Assembly: GCA_016188915.1 (NCBI GenBank)
Contig: JACPGU010000002.1
Coordinates: 62,001 to 126,000, forward strand
DNA from: Candidatus Microgenomates bacterium
GTDB taxonomy: Bacteria > Patescibacteria > JACPGU01
DNA: 64,000 bases
Direction: 5' to 3'
The translations under genes and the position numbers were made by a program. Under the pieces are notes generated by a model. That model was given only the letters and a program-made list of their open reading frames with translations. It had not been told where the DNA came from and made no database searches. Shown here one piece after another: positions 51,584-58,722 of the stretch (position 1 is the first letter of the stretch; each line of letters starts with the position of its first letter).

Positions 51584-52216
51584 CTACCCATAAAACTTCC
51601 ATTTCTTCTTTAATTCTTCTTGATAGCAGTCAAAGGATTCATCTTCATTTTCAATTAAAGACCATTGTGAAAACCAAAGTCGCACTCTTTTTTGTTTATC
51701 TTCTTCCGTTCCATCTTGCCATCCCCCAAACCTCTTTTTTCCTATAGCCGTATGGGAATCTATAAAAATTTCTTTTATCTCTGGAAAATTTTCATCCTTA
51801 TCTATTTCGTCCACTACGATATTGGTCAGGTTATCTCCGAGTCTTGTCTTTTTATTCCTGCAAGCCAAAACTATTAGATTAACAAAGGGGAGAAATCCAT
51901 CTCCCCCAAAGTTCGTTTTGAATACTGATAGGTTCATTCTTATTTCCAGTATCCCTGCCAACGTTAGTGCTGTTGTGTTTGCTAGTCCTATGTCCTCGTG
52001 GACTATCGTGTTTAATCGTCTGCTCAAATATTTTCCGTATCCTGAAGCGTAAAATATGTAAGCAAATTTACAAGCGTCTCTTTCGTCTCCCCTCCTGATA
52101 CATTTCTGAAGAGCTGAAGCAACGAGGTCAAAAGTATATCCTTTATCTTCAAATTTCTTTGCCAATTTTATCTCCCATCCTTTTCCTGCTTTTTGTTTCT
52201 TTTCTTCTGCCATCAA
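51584..52216 (-). CDS. Free-standing RarA/MgsA C-terminal-like domain protein (210 aa)
   Basis: ALQKCIRRGDERDACKFAYIFYASGYGKYLSRRLNTIVHEDIGLAN matches the C-terminal (MgsA_C type) domain of RarA. In RarA this follows the AAA+ ATPase and reads SxxIRGSDPDAAL ... ARRLxxxASEDIGLA. Here there is no Walker A or B motif, so the ATPase is missing. RarA acts at stalled forks with SSB and RecA; a lone tail might bind the same partners as an anti-RarA or phage/plasmid replication factor (inference). A start at 52213 is equally possible. It is transcribed alone towards the nuclease gene. Confidence 0.75.
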   Translation of the reverse strand: MMAEEKKQKAGKGWEIKLAKKFEDKGYTFDLVASALQKCIRRGDERDACKFAYIFYASGYGKYLSRRLNTIVHEDIGLANTTALTLAGILEIRMNLSVFKTNFGGDGFLPFVNLIVLACRNKKTRLGDNLTNIVVDEIDKDENFPEIKEIFIDSHTAIGKKRFGGWQDGTEEDKQKRVRLWFSQWSLIENEDESFDCYQEELKKKWKFYG

Positions 52217-52343
52217 TTTGTTTTAGTTATGTTTTTATTTTAGTTTATGTACCCACTGTGTCAATAGGATTTTAGCTTAACCAAGGGTCTTTTCTGCCAT
52301 CACACAACATCGTGTACAACCCTTGCTGTCTTGAATGATGGGT

Positions 52344-52372
52344 TTGATTTAAGTCATTATTTGTGCGATAAT
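52344..52372 (+). promoter_or_regulatory. Promoter of the HEPN-type gene
   Basis: TTGATT (52344-52349) and GATAAT (52367-52372) are separated by 17 bp ending TTGTGC, the same extended -10 form seen at rpsU. Confidence 0.7.
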
Positions 52373-52406
52373 ACAAGCGAATTACAGGTAATAGCGTGTA
52401 AAAACA

Positions 52407-53855
52407 ATGTCAAATATAGACTCGCCTCAATATCTATCAAGCAAGGACATCGGAGTTTTGAAAAAAACCCTTGTCTCGTTTGCAATCGACACATCAAAAG
52501 ACAAACGAATCGGGCAACCCTATTTCCAGAACAATGAGCAATGGGAATTTTTCTATTTATACTTTAAAAAACACGCAGAGGAAGATATAAAGAAAATCTG
52601 TAGCAATATCATAAGCAATCATAAAGAGATTAAAAAGACGATATTTTTTGATGCAATCTACGATATATTCCAAAGAAATGTTTTTTATGCTATTTTTCGA
52701 GGCGAATTCACCGCTGTGGCGTTAAAAACCGAGAAATTTGATGATGGCAGTATGGCTATTGACCTCGCTCCTCGTAAAGTGGGTTTAGATACATTCATTA
52801 AATATTCTGATGACTTAGCTATTCCGATTGTCGAGCACATAAACCAGCAGATAGCCAATAAAATATCTTTTTACAAGAATCATAGAGTGATAACGTGGGT
52901 GCCAGTTACCAACTTACGCATAGACAAAGATGTATGTTTTGAATTTGCCAATGTTAGTTTTATCTCTAAAGAGTGTCCCGCTCTTACGGAAAATTTTGTA
53001 AAGTGGGTTAAAATGGATAAGTTTCGAGATGGCGAGAGGACAATGCTTAGAGATTCTGGAAATTTTGCTATTATAAAGTTCGAGGGCTGTTCAGCACCAA
53101 AAGCAATCTTTGATTTAAGTAGGCCATATTTCAATAAAGTGTTTGGTGTCCTCCGTCTATTGCTAGATTGGGCAGAGGTAGAAGGAGAACTTATAGGGAC
53201 AAAGCAGTCATTGGAGACAGAATATACCGTGATTTATTCTGAGAGTAGTCACGATAACTCCACGATGACAGCAGTGATGCCAGAAATAAATAGCGATTTC
53301 TTTATTGCAAGAAATGAATATTGGATACGTTGTCCGATAATTAGCAGTAAGAGCATTGAGCAAATATCGAACTCTCCTAACCTCAAAGCCACAAATGCGT
53401 TATTGGAAAGGGCATATAACAGTAAGAGTACCTCATTGGATAGCAAGATTTTTGACTCATTATTTTGGTATTCAGAAAGCTTAAAACATTTTACTACTCC
53501 CCATAAACTTGTTGGATTTGTAACTGCCCTAGAGACTATTCTTACAAGCAATAAGCTAACAGAGGGTTTTTATGACAAATCAATATCGGAAATGTTCTCA
53601 GAACGAGGAGCTATAGTGTTGTGCGATAGCTATGAAGATAGATTGGAAATGAAACGAAAACTAAAAGGGATATATCGCATAAGAAGTATATTGGTTCACG
53701 GTTCTGGAACGGGTAGCATATCAGATTCCGAAATCACCGATGCTCATCATCTAGCCACAGGCATTTTGTTGGGAGTCATTGACTTAGCGAACAAAGAGAA
53801 TATTTCTTCAGTAGAAGAACTGAACGATTATTTTCAAAAAGTATTACTGTCCTAG
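52407..53855 (+). CDS. HEPN-type (Apea-like) protein, putative defence RNase
   Basis: The 482-residue protein has a long N-terminal region (1-300) with no clear family. The C-terminal helical HEPN-like domain (about 320-460) contains FVTALETILTSN, then the R-x4-H catalytic-type motif RSILVHG at residues 426-432. Similar C-terminal HEPN domains occur in ApeA-type anti-phage proteins and toxins, where they cleave RNA. It is the only plus-strand gene of the accessory region and has its own promoter, suiting a stand-alone defence or addiction gene. Confidence 0.75.
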   Translation: MSNIDSPQYLSSKDIGVLKKTLVSFAIDTSKDKRIGQPYFQNNEQWEFFYLYFKKHAEEDIKKICSNIISNHKEIKKTIFFDAIYDIFQRNVFYAIFRGEFTAVALKTEKFDDGSMAIDLAPRKVGLDTFIKYSDDLAIPIVEHINQQIANKISFYKNHRVITWVPVTNLRIDKDVCFEFANVSFISKECPALTENFVKWVKMDKFRDGERTMLRDSGNFAIIKFEGCSAPKAIFDLSRPYFNKVFGVLRLLLDWAEVEGELIGTKQSLETEYTVIYSESSHDNSTMTAVMPEINSDFFIARNEYWIRCPIISSKSIEQISNSPNLKATNALLERAYNSKSTSLDSKIFDSLFWYSESLKHFTTPHKLVGFVTALETILTSNKLTEGFYDKSISEMFSERGAIVLCDSYEDRLEMKRKLKGIYRIRSILVHGSGTGSISDSEITDAHHLATGILLGVIDLANKENISSVEELNDYFQKVLLS

Positions 53856-53881
53856 GTTTAATACTATAAGCAACCACTATA

Positions 53882-54415
53882 TTAACAGCTTCTCCTTATT
53901 CCCAGCTTTATTTCAAAATCTATAAGTGTCTTGGTGGCTTCTAAAGCAAATTTCAATGCTTTGTGCCTTGCTCTAAGAGGCATCTTGGTTGTTTCTTCGT
54001 AGTCTCTCCCTAATTCTTGGTACCTTTTCATAGCTTCTTGGCAAATCGCAATGAGTGATTTCAGGGAATCAAATTCCTGTTTTTCATAAACAATTTTTAT
54101 CTTTCTAAAAAAATATGGATTTCCACTAATAATTACTGCTGAATCTTGTGTTAAGAGATTATTTCTATAATTATTTATAACAGTGTGGGACGGGATACTT
54201 ATATTGGGATAATTTATACGGTTGCTTCTAACCAAATACTCTAACTCTGACTTAACTTTTCTTGAAGAATAACCACCGATTACCATTTGCCTTAATTCAT
54301 CCTCTAGCTCCGTTGGGAGAGTAGCTATCTTATTTTTATACCCATAGTCCTTTAGCAGGAGCATTTCTGCTAAGTTATCGGTATTTCTTTTGATTTGTTC
54401 TTCGGTCATTTTCAT
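53882..54415 (-). CDS. Helical protein of unknown function (177 aa)
   Basis: The protein is rich in helices and charged residues: EEQIKRNTDNLAEMLLLKDYGYKN, a QMVIGGYSSRKVKSELEYLVRS segment that could be a DNA-binding helix pair, and a C-terminal QEAMKRYQELGRDYEET. I recognise no family. A good Shine-Dalgarno (AGGAG) stands 6 nt before the ATG, so the gene is real. It is convergent with the HEPN gene, with 26 bp between the ends. Confidence 0.65.
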   Translation of the reverse strand: MKMTEEQIKRNTDNLAEMLLLKDYGYKNKIATLPTELEDELRQMVIGGYSSRKVKSELEYLVRSNRINYPNISIPSHTVINNYRNNLLTQDSAVIISGNPYFFRKIKIVYEKQEFDSLKSLIAICQEAMKRYQELGRDYEETTKMPLRARHKALKFALEATKTLIDFEIKLGIRRSC

Positions 54416-54596
54416 ATTTTCTCCTGCATTTCCCGAACAGTTGTAAAGGGATAATTGTATTACCTCATATTTTTTGGTATTATTTATGAAGTTTGTATAT
54501 TAAATGACTGGGATTAGTATTGGCTCTAGCTCCATCAAAGAAATTCGAATGTCGTCCCAGAAGTCCCGTTTTTTGAAAAAAATGCCGAAAGAAAAG

Positions 54597-54681
54597 CGCG
54601 GGGCGTGATGCCCCGCGATAAAATGTATGCTTCAAGCGATCTGCGAGGGGCGCAGATTGCCCAAAACATTACGCGTAATGT
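54597..54681. repeat. Cluster of three strong palindromes
   Basis: CGCGGGGC/GCCCCGCG (54597-54617), ATCTGCG/CGCAGAT (54639-54657) and the perfect 16-bp palindrome ACATTACGCGTAATGT (54666-54681) follow each other within 85 bp. On the minus strand the first is followed by CTTTTCTTT and may terminate the 75-aa gene. The last is a likely binding site for a dimeric protein. The stretch 54416-54731 holds no gene. Confidence 0.6.
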
Positions 54682-54731
54682 CTTAGTTTTAGTTTCCACT
54701 TCACACTATCCCCATAGTGCTTTTTCACCTC

Positions 54732-54959
54732 TTAATGCTGGCCAGCCACGAAGTTGTGATAATTCTCGAGATCTGACCTTGTCGAAATCGTGAAGGACCT
54801 GGTGTTGCCGTCACAATCAGAGGCCGTCAGGGTGTCTCCTTTGTGAACCACTTTTCCCCCCAAACAACCAATGATTTCCCTCTCTTTTGTAGCTTCCCAT
54901 AAAATCGGGAGTTCTTCTTTCCGCCCTTCTCTTACTGTTCCTTGATCTTGAGTTCGCAT
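54732..54959 (-). CDS. Possible small protein of unknown function (75 aa)
   Basis: The open frame from ATG 54959 has balanced composition and a beta-type C-terminal half (GCLGGKVVHKGDTLTASDCDGNTRSFTIS). An AAAGG motif lies about 10 nt upstream. No family was recognised. A long GC-richer leader upstream and a terminator-like hairpin downstream support expression, but coding is not certain. Confidence 0.45.
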   Translation of the reverse strand: MRTQDQGTVREGRKEELPILWEATKEREIIGCLGGKVVHKGDTLTASDCDGNTRSFTISTRSDLENYHNFVAGQH

Positions 54960-55130
54960 GCTCTGAGCCTTTCTGGTTCGTCTGCCGTAGACAGACTATG
55001 GTTTTTTCCTTCCTACTGAAAGGAAAGCTCTACTCTCCCTTCAGGGATTAGCCCCGAGTTATTCCCGGTTTGTTTTGGGACTAATCCAGTGCCGATAGAT
55101 CACCTCCTTGCGTTCTCCTTGAGATTTTAC
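54960..55130 (-). promoter_or_regulatory. Structured leader with perfect anti-rRNA sequence but no nearby start codon
   Basis: On the minus strand AAGGAGGTGATC (about 55099-55110) is a perfect 12-base complement to the 16S rRNA 3' end, yet no ATG or GTG start follows at a usable distance. Downstream are hairpins GGATTAG...CTAATCC, TTTCCTT...AAGGAAA and GTCTG...CAGAC, then the 75-aa frame about 140 nt away. It may be a regulatory leader or a small RNA that docks to the ribosome. Confidence 0.4.
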
Positions 55131-55165
55131 ACCAGAGCCCAGAAAGTAGGCTTTTATTTTTAAGG

Positions 55166-55256
55166 TCGGAAAGGTGTTCGCAACAACATGGAGAGAAAAC
55201 TGTCAGAGCATGCGAAGGCGAGCCAGTTTTCTCATCCATGTGTCGCGAACCTGCCG
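55166..55256. ncRNA. Long imperfect hairpin, candidate structured RNA or repeat
   Basis: Nested complementary arms GTTCGC/GCGAAC, CATGG/CCATG and AGAAAACTG/CAGTTTTCT close on a 21-nt apical part over about 90 bases, just downstream of pyk. The size and rod shape resemble a small SRP RNA, but the conserved apical GGAA loop and AGCAG bulge are not seen. It could be an RNA gene on either strand or a palindromic repeat. Confidence 0.4.
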
Positions 55257-55301
55257 GAATAATAATCTTATGTTAGCAAAATAAGAGAAGAAAGTCAAGC
55301 C

Positions 55302-56750
55302 CTAGGGTAGATGCACGGCCTTGGCGGCGTAGGACCTGTGATCGTTGGCAACAATCACCACCAAATCTTCTTTTTTGGCCAATTTTTTGGTTTTGACGAA
55401 ATGGGCGATTTCCGCCATCAACTTTTTCTCATTTTCCAGAAAAATCCCGTAGCCGGCCACTACCCCCCAAGAAAGAGCCAGTTGATTGATGACTTTTTTG
55501 TCATGGGAGAGCGCCACCACGAAACATTGCGGCCTGGACTGCGATATCATCCGCGCCGAAAATCCTGTTTCGGTAAAGCAAACGATGCATTTAGCCTTCA
55601 CATTTTTGGCCAAGGCTTTCGCCGAAGGACCGATGATTTTTGGCGAGATGACGCGATGCGACTGGTTTTTCAAGGGTACCAGATTGGTTAGTGAAAAATT
55701 CTCAAAATTGAGCCTGCCAGTGCGGAAAAGTCCCTTCTCTGTCTCGCGAATGATAGAGGCCATCATTTTCACCGCCTTGATCGGATAGGGCCCCATAGCT
55801 GTTTCTTCCGACAGCATCACCGCGTCCGTGCCATCCAGCACCGCGTTGGCCACATCGGAAACTTCGGCTCTGGTTGGCCTGGGACTGGTCATCATTGACT
55901 CCATCATTTGAGTCGCCGTAATGACCGGCTTGCCACTTGATACCGCGGCCGCAATGATTTCTTTTTGCGCCAAAGGCACTCTCTCCGGTGGCAATTCAAT
56001 CCCTAGATCGCCACGAGCCACCATCACGCCATCGGCTTCCCGCAAGATGCTTTTGATACTGCTGTATGCGTGCGGTTTTTCTATTTTGGCGATGATTTTG
56101 ACTCGCGAATCTTTGCGAATTTTGCGAATTTCTTTGCGAAGAATACGAATGTCTTCCGCCGACTGAACAAAAGAAAGCCCAATGAAATCCACGTCGTGTT
56201 CCACTCCCCAGCGCAAATCGGCCAAATCTTTTTTCGTTAACGCGCCTATGGATAGATGAGCGTTGGGAATATTGATGCCCTTACGAGACAAAACCAATCC
56301 CCCGCGAACCACTTGCGCCTCGGCCATTCCTTTTGCTTTGCCGATCACTTTGAGCTCCACCATGCCGTCCATCATAAGGATTTTGGTGCCAATTTTTACC
56401 TCTTCGGCCAATTGTTTGTAATCAATGGGAAGAAAACCTTTTTTGAATTTGCCGAAACCTACCGAGATTTTCTCGCCTTCGGTCAAAACAACGCCTTTTT
56501 TCGGCAGATCGGCTCCCAAGCGAATCCGCGGCCCTTGAAGATCTTGCAAGATGGCCAGCGACTGATGGTCTTCGTTAGCAATACGCCTCAATTGATAAAG
56601 CCATTGCTCGAACTCTTCATATTTACCGTGCGAAAAATTAAACCGCGCCACATCAAGCCCGGCCTCAATCAAGGCTCTCTGCGTTTTTTCATCTTTCGTC
56701 GCCGGCCCGATGGTGGCGACAATCTTTGTGCGATTTTGGGAAATGTTCAT
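55302..56750 (-). CDS. pyk: Pyruvate kinase
   Basis: The enzyme makes pyruvate and ATP from phosphoenolpyruvate at the end of glycolysis. It contains TKIVATIGPATKDEKTQ, FNFSHG, LQDLQGPRIRLG, the B-domain, IAKIEKPHA, MVARGDLGIELPPE and ATQMMESM. The start is ATG 56750, overlapping the recX stop as ATGA; the longer frame from 56783 is not needed. Length is about 482, normal. The codon and base composition is visibly more GC-rich than in the genes to its left. Confidence 0.97.
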   Translation of the reverse strand: MNISQNRTKIVATIGPATKDEKTQRALIEAGLDVARFNFSHGKYEEFEQWLYQLRRIANEDHQSLAILQDLQGPRIRLGADLPKKGVVLTEGEKISVGFGKFKKGFLPIDYKQLAEEVKIGTKILMMDGMVELKVIGKAKGMAEAQVVRGGLVLSRKGINIPNAHLSIGALTKKDLADLRWGVEHDVDFIGLSFVQSAEDIRILRKEIRKIRKDSRVKIIAKIEKPHAYSSIKSILREADGVMVARGDLGIELPPERVPLAQKEIIAAAVSSGKPVITATQMMESMMTSPRPTRAEVSDVANAVLDGTDAVMLSEETAMGPYPIKAVKMMASIIRETEKGLFRTGRLNFENFSLTNLVPLKNQSHRVISPKIIGPSAKALAKNVKAKCIVCFTETGFSARMISQSRPQCFVVALSHDKKVINQLALSWGVVAGYGIFLENEKKLMAEIAHFVKTKKLAKKEDLVVIVANDHRSYAAKAVHLP

Positions 56751-57364
56751 TTTGTTTTTATTAGTTTCTCTATTGTGTTCCAAGAAAACCCTCTCCCGGC
56801 CAAATAGCGCGTCATTTTCTCCCGTTGTTTACGATCCGCCATATCAGTCCAGACACGAGATTTTTTTTCAAAGGCCTGGTGGGCGAGAGACTCTTCTGTT
56901 TCGGTATCAATATTTTCCGCTAAAACCTGTTTTAAAATCTCATCAGCAATGCCTTTCTGTCGCAACTCCATCTGTAACGCTCTTTTGCCCTTTGGGTTAA
57001 ATTTCGCCCGCTCTCTAATCCACATCTCGGCAAAACGCTGATCGTCAATCAAATTTAAATCTTTGGCTTTCTCCAAAGTCTGTGCAATAACATTATCACT
57101 AAATTCCTTGCTTTTCAATTTGTTGATAACCTCTTTTTCTGACCTTTCCCTGCTTTTCAGGAAAAAAAGAAGCGCGTTCCACGCCTTGGCGCTTGTCTCC
57201 TCATTTTCCATCTTGGCCAAAAAATCTTCATCTACTTCCTGCCCAATTTTGAGTCCCAGTCGCGCCACCGCTCCTTCGTCCATCCCACAATAAAACTCCC
57301 CGTCCAAGAACAGATTCCAGCGATCTTTACGCTTTTTTTGAGGAGAAAGATTGGTGATTTTCAT
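56747..57364 (-). CDS. recX: Regulatory protein RecX
   Basis: RecX binds and inhibits RecA filaments. The 205-residue helical-repeat protein contains LLFFLKSRERSEKEVINKLKSKEFSDNVI, DLNLIDDQRFAEMWIRERAKFNPKGKRALQMELRQKGI and the C-terminal AGRGFSWNTIEKLI, matching three-helix RecX repeats. The N-terminal 60 residues include a beta segment DGEFYCGMDEGAVARLGLKIGQEV seen in many RecX proteins. recA is not in the window; pairing with pyk through ATGA overlap is unusual. Confidence 0.9.
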   Translation of the reverse strand: MKITNLSPQKKRKDRWNLFLDGEFYCGMDEGAVARLGLKIGQEVDEDFLAKMENEETSAKAWNALLFFLKSRERSEKEVINKLKSKEFSDNVIAQTLEKAKDLNLIDDQRFAEMWIRERAKFNPKGKRALQMELRQKGIADEILKQVLAENIDTETEESLAHQAFEKKSRVWTDMADRKQREKMTRYLAGRGFSWNTIEKLIKTK

Positions 57365-57393
57365 GTAGTGGCAGTAAATAATTAAGTATATAT

Positions 57394-58635
57394 TTACAGG
57401 TTATTGCTAGAAGCGGCTTCAAAGTTCATTTTGCTTAATTGTTTCGTTGTTTTCTTGGTTAATTGGAACGCCGCGCAAGTCGCGATCATGACGGCGTTGT
57501 CACCACAATAAATAGTATCAGGTATTAAGTATTGAGTGTTAGGTATGAGCTGCCGAATTTCCAGTCTCATTTTTTCTCGCAATCTTTTATTCGCCGCCAC
57601 ACCACCAGCGATGCTGATAGTTTTTGCCTTATATTTCTGCGCGGCCTTGATGGTCTTGGCGACCAAAACATCGGTGGCGGCTTCTTCGAATTCATAAGCG
57701 AACATTCTTTTTCTCGCTTCAGTGGAGGTCTCACCTCCAGCAAAGCCGGAGGAAAGACCTCCGCTTTCGCGTTGCCATGCATACAAAACTGCGGTTTTCA
57801 GACCAGAAAAAGAAAAATTGAAATCGTTGCTATCGAGCATTGGACGAGGGAGAACAATCGGAGATTTATGATTTAAGATTTCAGATTTTGGATTTTCAAT
57901 CTGCAATCCTGCCTCGCCGGCAGGCAGGCTACAATCTGCAATCTGCAATTTTTCACGATATTTTTCGGCTTCTGCCGAAACGACCGGTCCGCCCGGGTAC
58001 GGCAACCCCAAGATTTTGGCGACTTTATCAAACGCTTCTCCCGCTGCGTCATCCAAAGTTTCTCCGAGTGTTTGATATTGGCCGTGATCTTTCATTAAAA
58101 TAAGCGAGGTATGACCACCAGAGACCAGCAATATAATTGCTGGAAATTCAAAATTATTAGCGTTTAGCGTAGAGCGCTTAGCGTCTAGTTTAAGATTTTG
58201 GATTTTGGATTTATTTGAGATTTGAGTTTTGAGATTTGAGATTTCGCAAACGAAGTTTGCGTAAATGTGTCCCTCCAGATGATTCACCGGTATTAAGGGC
58301 TTCCCCCACGCCAGCGCCAATGATTTGGCGGTATTAACGCCTACCAAAAGCGAGCCGATCAGTCCCGGATAGGCCGTCACGGCGATTGCGTCTATCTGCG
58401 AAGGTGTCACCTTCGCATCTTTGAGAGCTCGTTCCGCCACCGAGATTATTTTTTCTACATGGGCGCGGGATGCTACCTCCGGTACCACTCCGCCAGTCAA
58501 AGCGTGTATATCTATTTGAGAGGAGACAACATTGGAGAGGATAATCGCAGATTGTGGATTTTTAATTTCAGATTGTAGCTCAACTACTGCCGCCGCTGTT
58601 TCATCGCATGATGTTTCAATACCTAATATTTTCAT
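57394..58635 (-). CDS. tsaD: tRNA t6A synthesis protein TsaD with four in-frame repeat insertions
   Basis: TsaD transfers threonylcarbamoyl to A37 of ANN-decoding tRNAs. The family core is complete: MKILGIETSCDETAAAVVE, HALTGGVVPEVASRAHVEKI, NHLEGHIYANF with metal His residues, VSGGHTSLILM, KVAKILGLPYPGGP, FSFSGLKTAVLY and GGVAANKRLR. The protein has 413 residues against about 340 for the family. The extra length is in four segments coded by AT-rich repeat cassettes (57511-57552, 57860-57952, 58156-58243, 58552-58580), all in frame and in surface loops. The start ATG lies 15 nt after a TATAAT box. Confidence 0.95.
   Translation of the reverse strand: MKILGIETSCDETAAAVVELQSEIKNPQSAIILSNVVSSQIDIHALTGGVVPEVASRAHVEKIISVAERALKDAKVTPSQIDAIAVTAYPGLIGSLLVGVNTAKSLALAWGKPLIPVNHLEGHIYANFVCEISNLKTQISNKSKIQNLKLDAKRSTLNANNFEFPAIILLVSGGHTSLILMKDHGQYQTLGETLDDAAGEAFDKVAKILGLPYPGGPVVSAEAEKYREKLQIADCSLPAGEAGLQIENPKSEILNHKSPIVLPRPMLDSNDFNFSFSGLKTAVLYAWQRESGGLSSGFAGGETSTEARKRMFAYEFEEAATDVLVAKTIKAAQKYKAKTISIAGGVAANKRLREKMRLEIRQLIPNTQYLIPDTIYCGDNAVMIATCAAFQLTKKTTKQLSKMNFEAASSNNL
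57511..57552 (-). repeat. In-frame repeat cassette in tsaD (type ATACCTAATACTT)
   Basis: Tandem variants of the 10-bp unit ACTTAATACC encode the loop IPNTQYLIPDT. The same unit type occurs between dnaG and ahpC at 43094-43120. Confidence 0.8.
57860..57952 (-). repeat. In-frame composite repeat cassette in tsaD with GC palindrome
   Basis: Variants of AAAATCTGAAATCT flank the palindrome CCTGCCTGCCGGCGAGGCAGG. The peptide is LQIENPKSEILNHKS next to SLPAGEAG. The same palindrome type sits in the polA cassette. Confidence 0.85.
58156..58243 (-). repeat. In-frame composite repeat cassette in tsaD (two repeat types)
   Basis: AAATCTCAAA-type heptamer copies (encoding ISNLKTQISNKSKIQN) are followed by a CGCTAAACGCTA-type repeat (encoding DAKRSTLNAN). 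Together they insert about 33 residues between the HIYANF and VSGGHTS elements. Confidence 0.85.
58552..58580 (-). repeat. In-frame repeat cassette near the tsaD N terminus
   Basis: Copies of a CAATCTG/AAAATCCAC-type unit encode LQSEIKNPQSAI between AAAVVE and ILSNVVSSQ, where homologues usually have only a few residues. Confidence 0.75.
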
Positions 58636-58683
58636 ATTATTGTGTAGCGTATTATAATAGACACAGTATATTATATCAGATTA

Positions 58684-58712
58684 TTGGTTTTCTTGCTTTA
58701 ATAAGCTATAAT
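58684..58712 (+). promoter_or_regulatory. Promoter of the FemAB-type gene
   Basis: TTGGTT (58684-58689) and TATAAT (58707-58712) have a 17-bp spacer. The ATG at 58723 leaves only 10 nt after the -10, so the mRNA has almost no leader. Confidence 0.7.
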
Positions 58713-58722
58713 ACTATTGACT

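Larger units (their letters stand above)
44011..54700. mobile_element. Probable integrated element adjacent to tRNA-Ser
   Basis: The left edge is placed at the 3' end of tRNA-Ser(GGA) because the integrase-type recombinase abuts it. Gene content changes here from housekeeping to recombinases, AlbA_2, HEPN-type, RarA-tail, YidD, nuclease and unknown proteins, then returns to pyk at 55302. I could not find a second copy of the tRNA 3' end to define the right edge. The end near 54.7 kb, just after a set of palindromes, is a guess and could be anywhere up to about 55.3 kb. The element may also be composite. Confidence 0.55.

Noticed and set aside
55166..55256. Small SRP (4.5S-type) RNA
   Set aside because: Size and rod shape fit, but the conserved apical GGAA loop and the AGCAG internal-loop bases are not present, so I kept it only as an unassigned structured RNA.
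44011..55300. Right attachment site as a copy of the tRNA-Ser 3' end
   Set aside because: I read the right part for CGAATCTCC/CCTCTCCG-like sequence and found only weak resemblances, such as near 54543, which I do not consider support.
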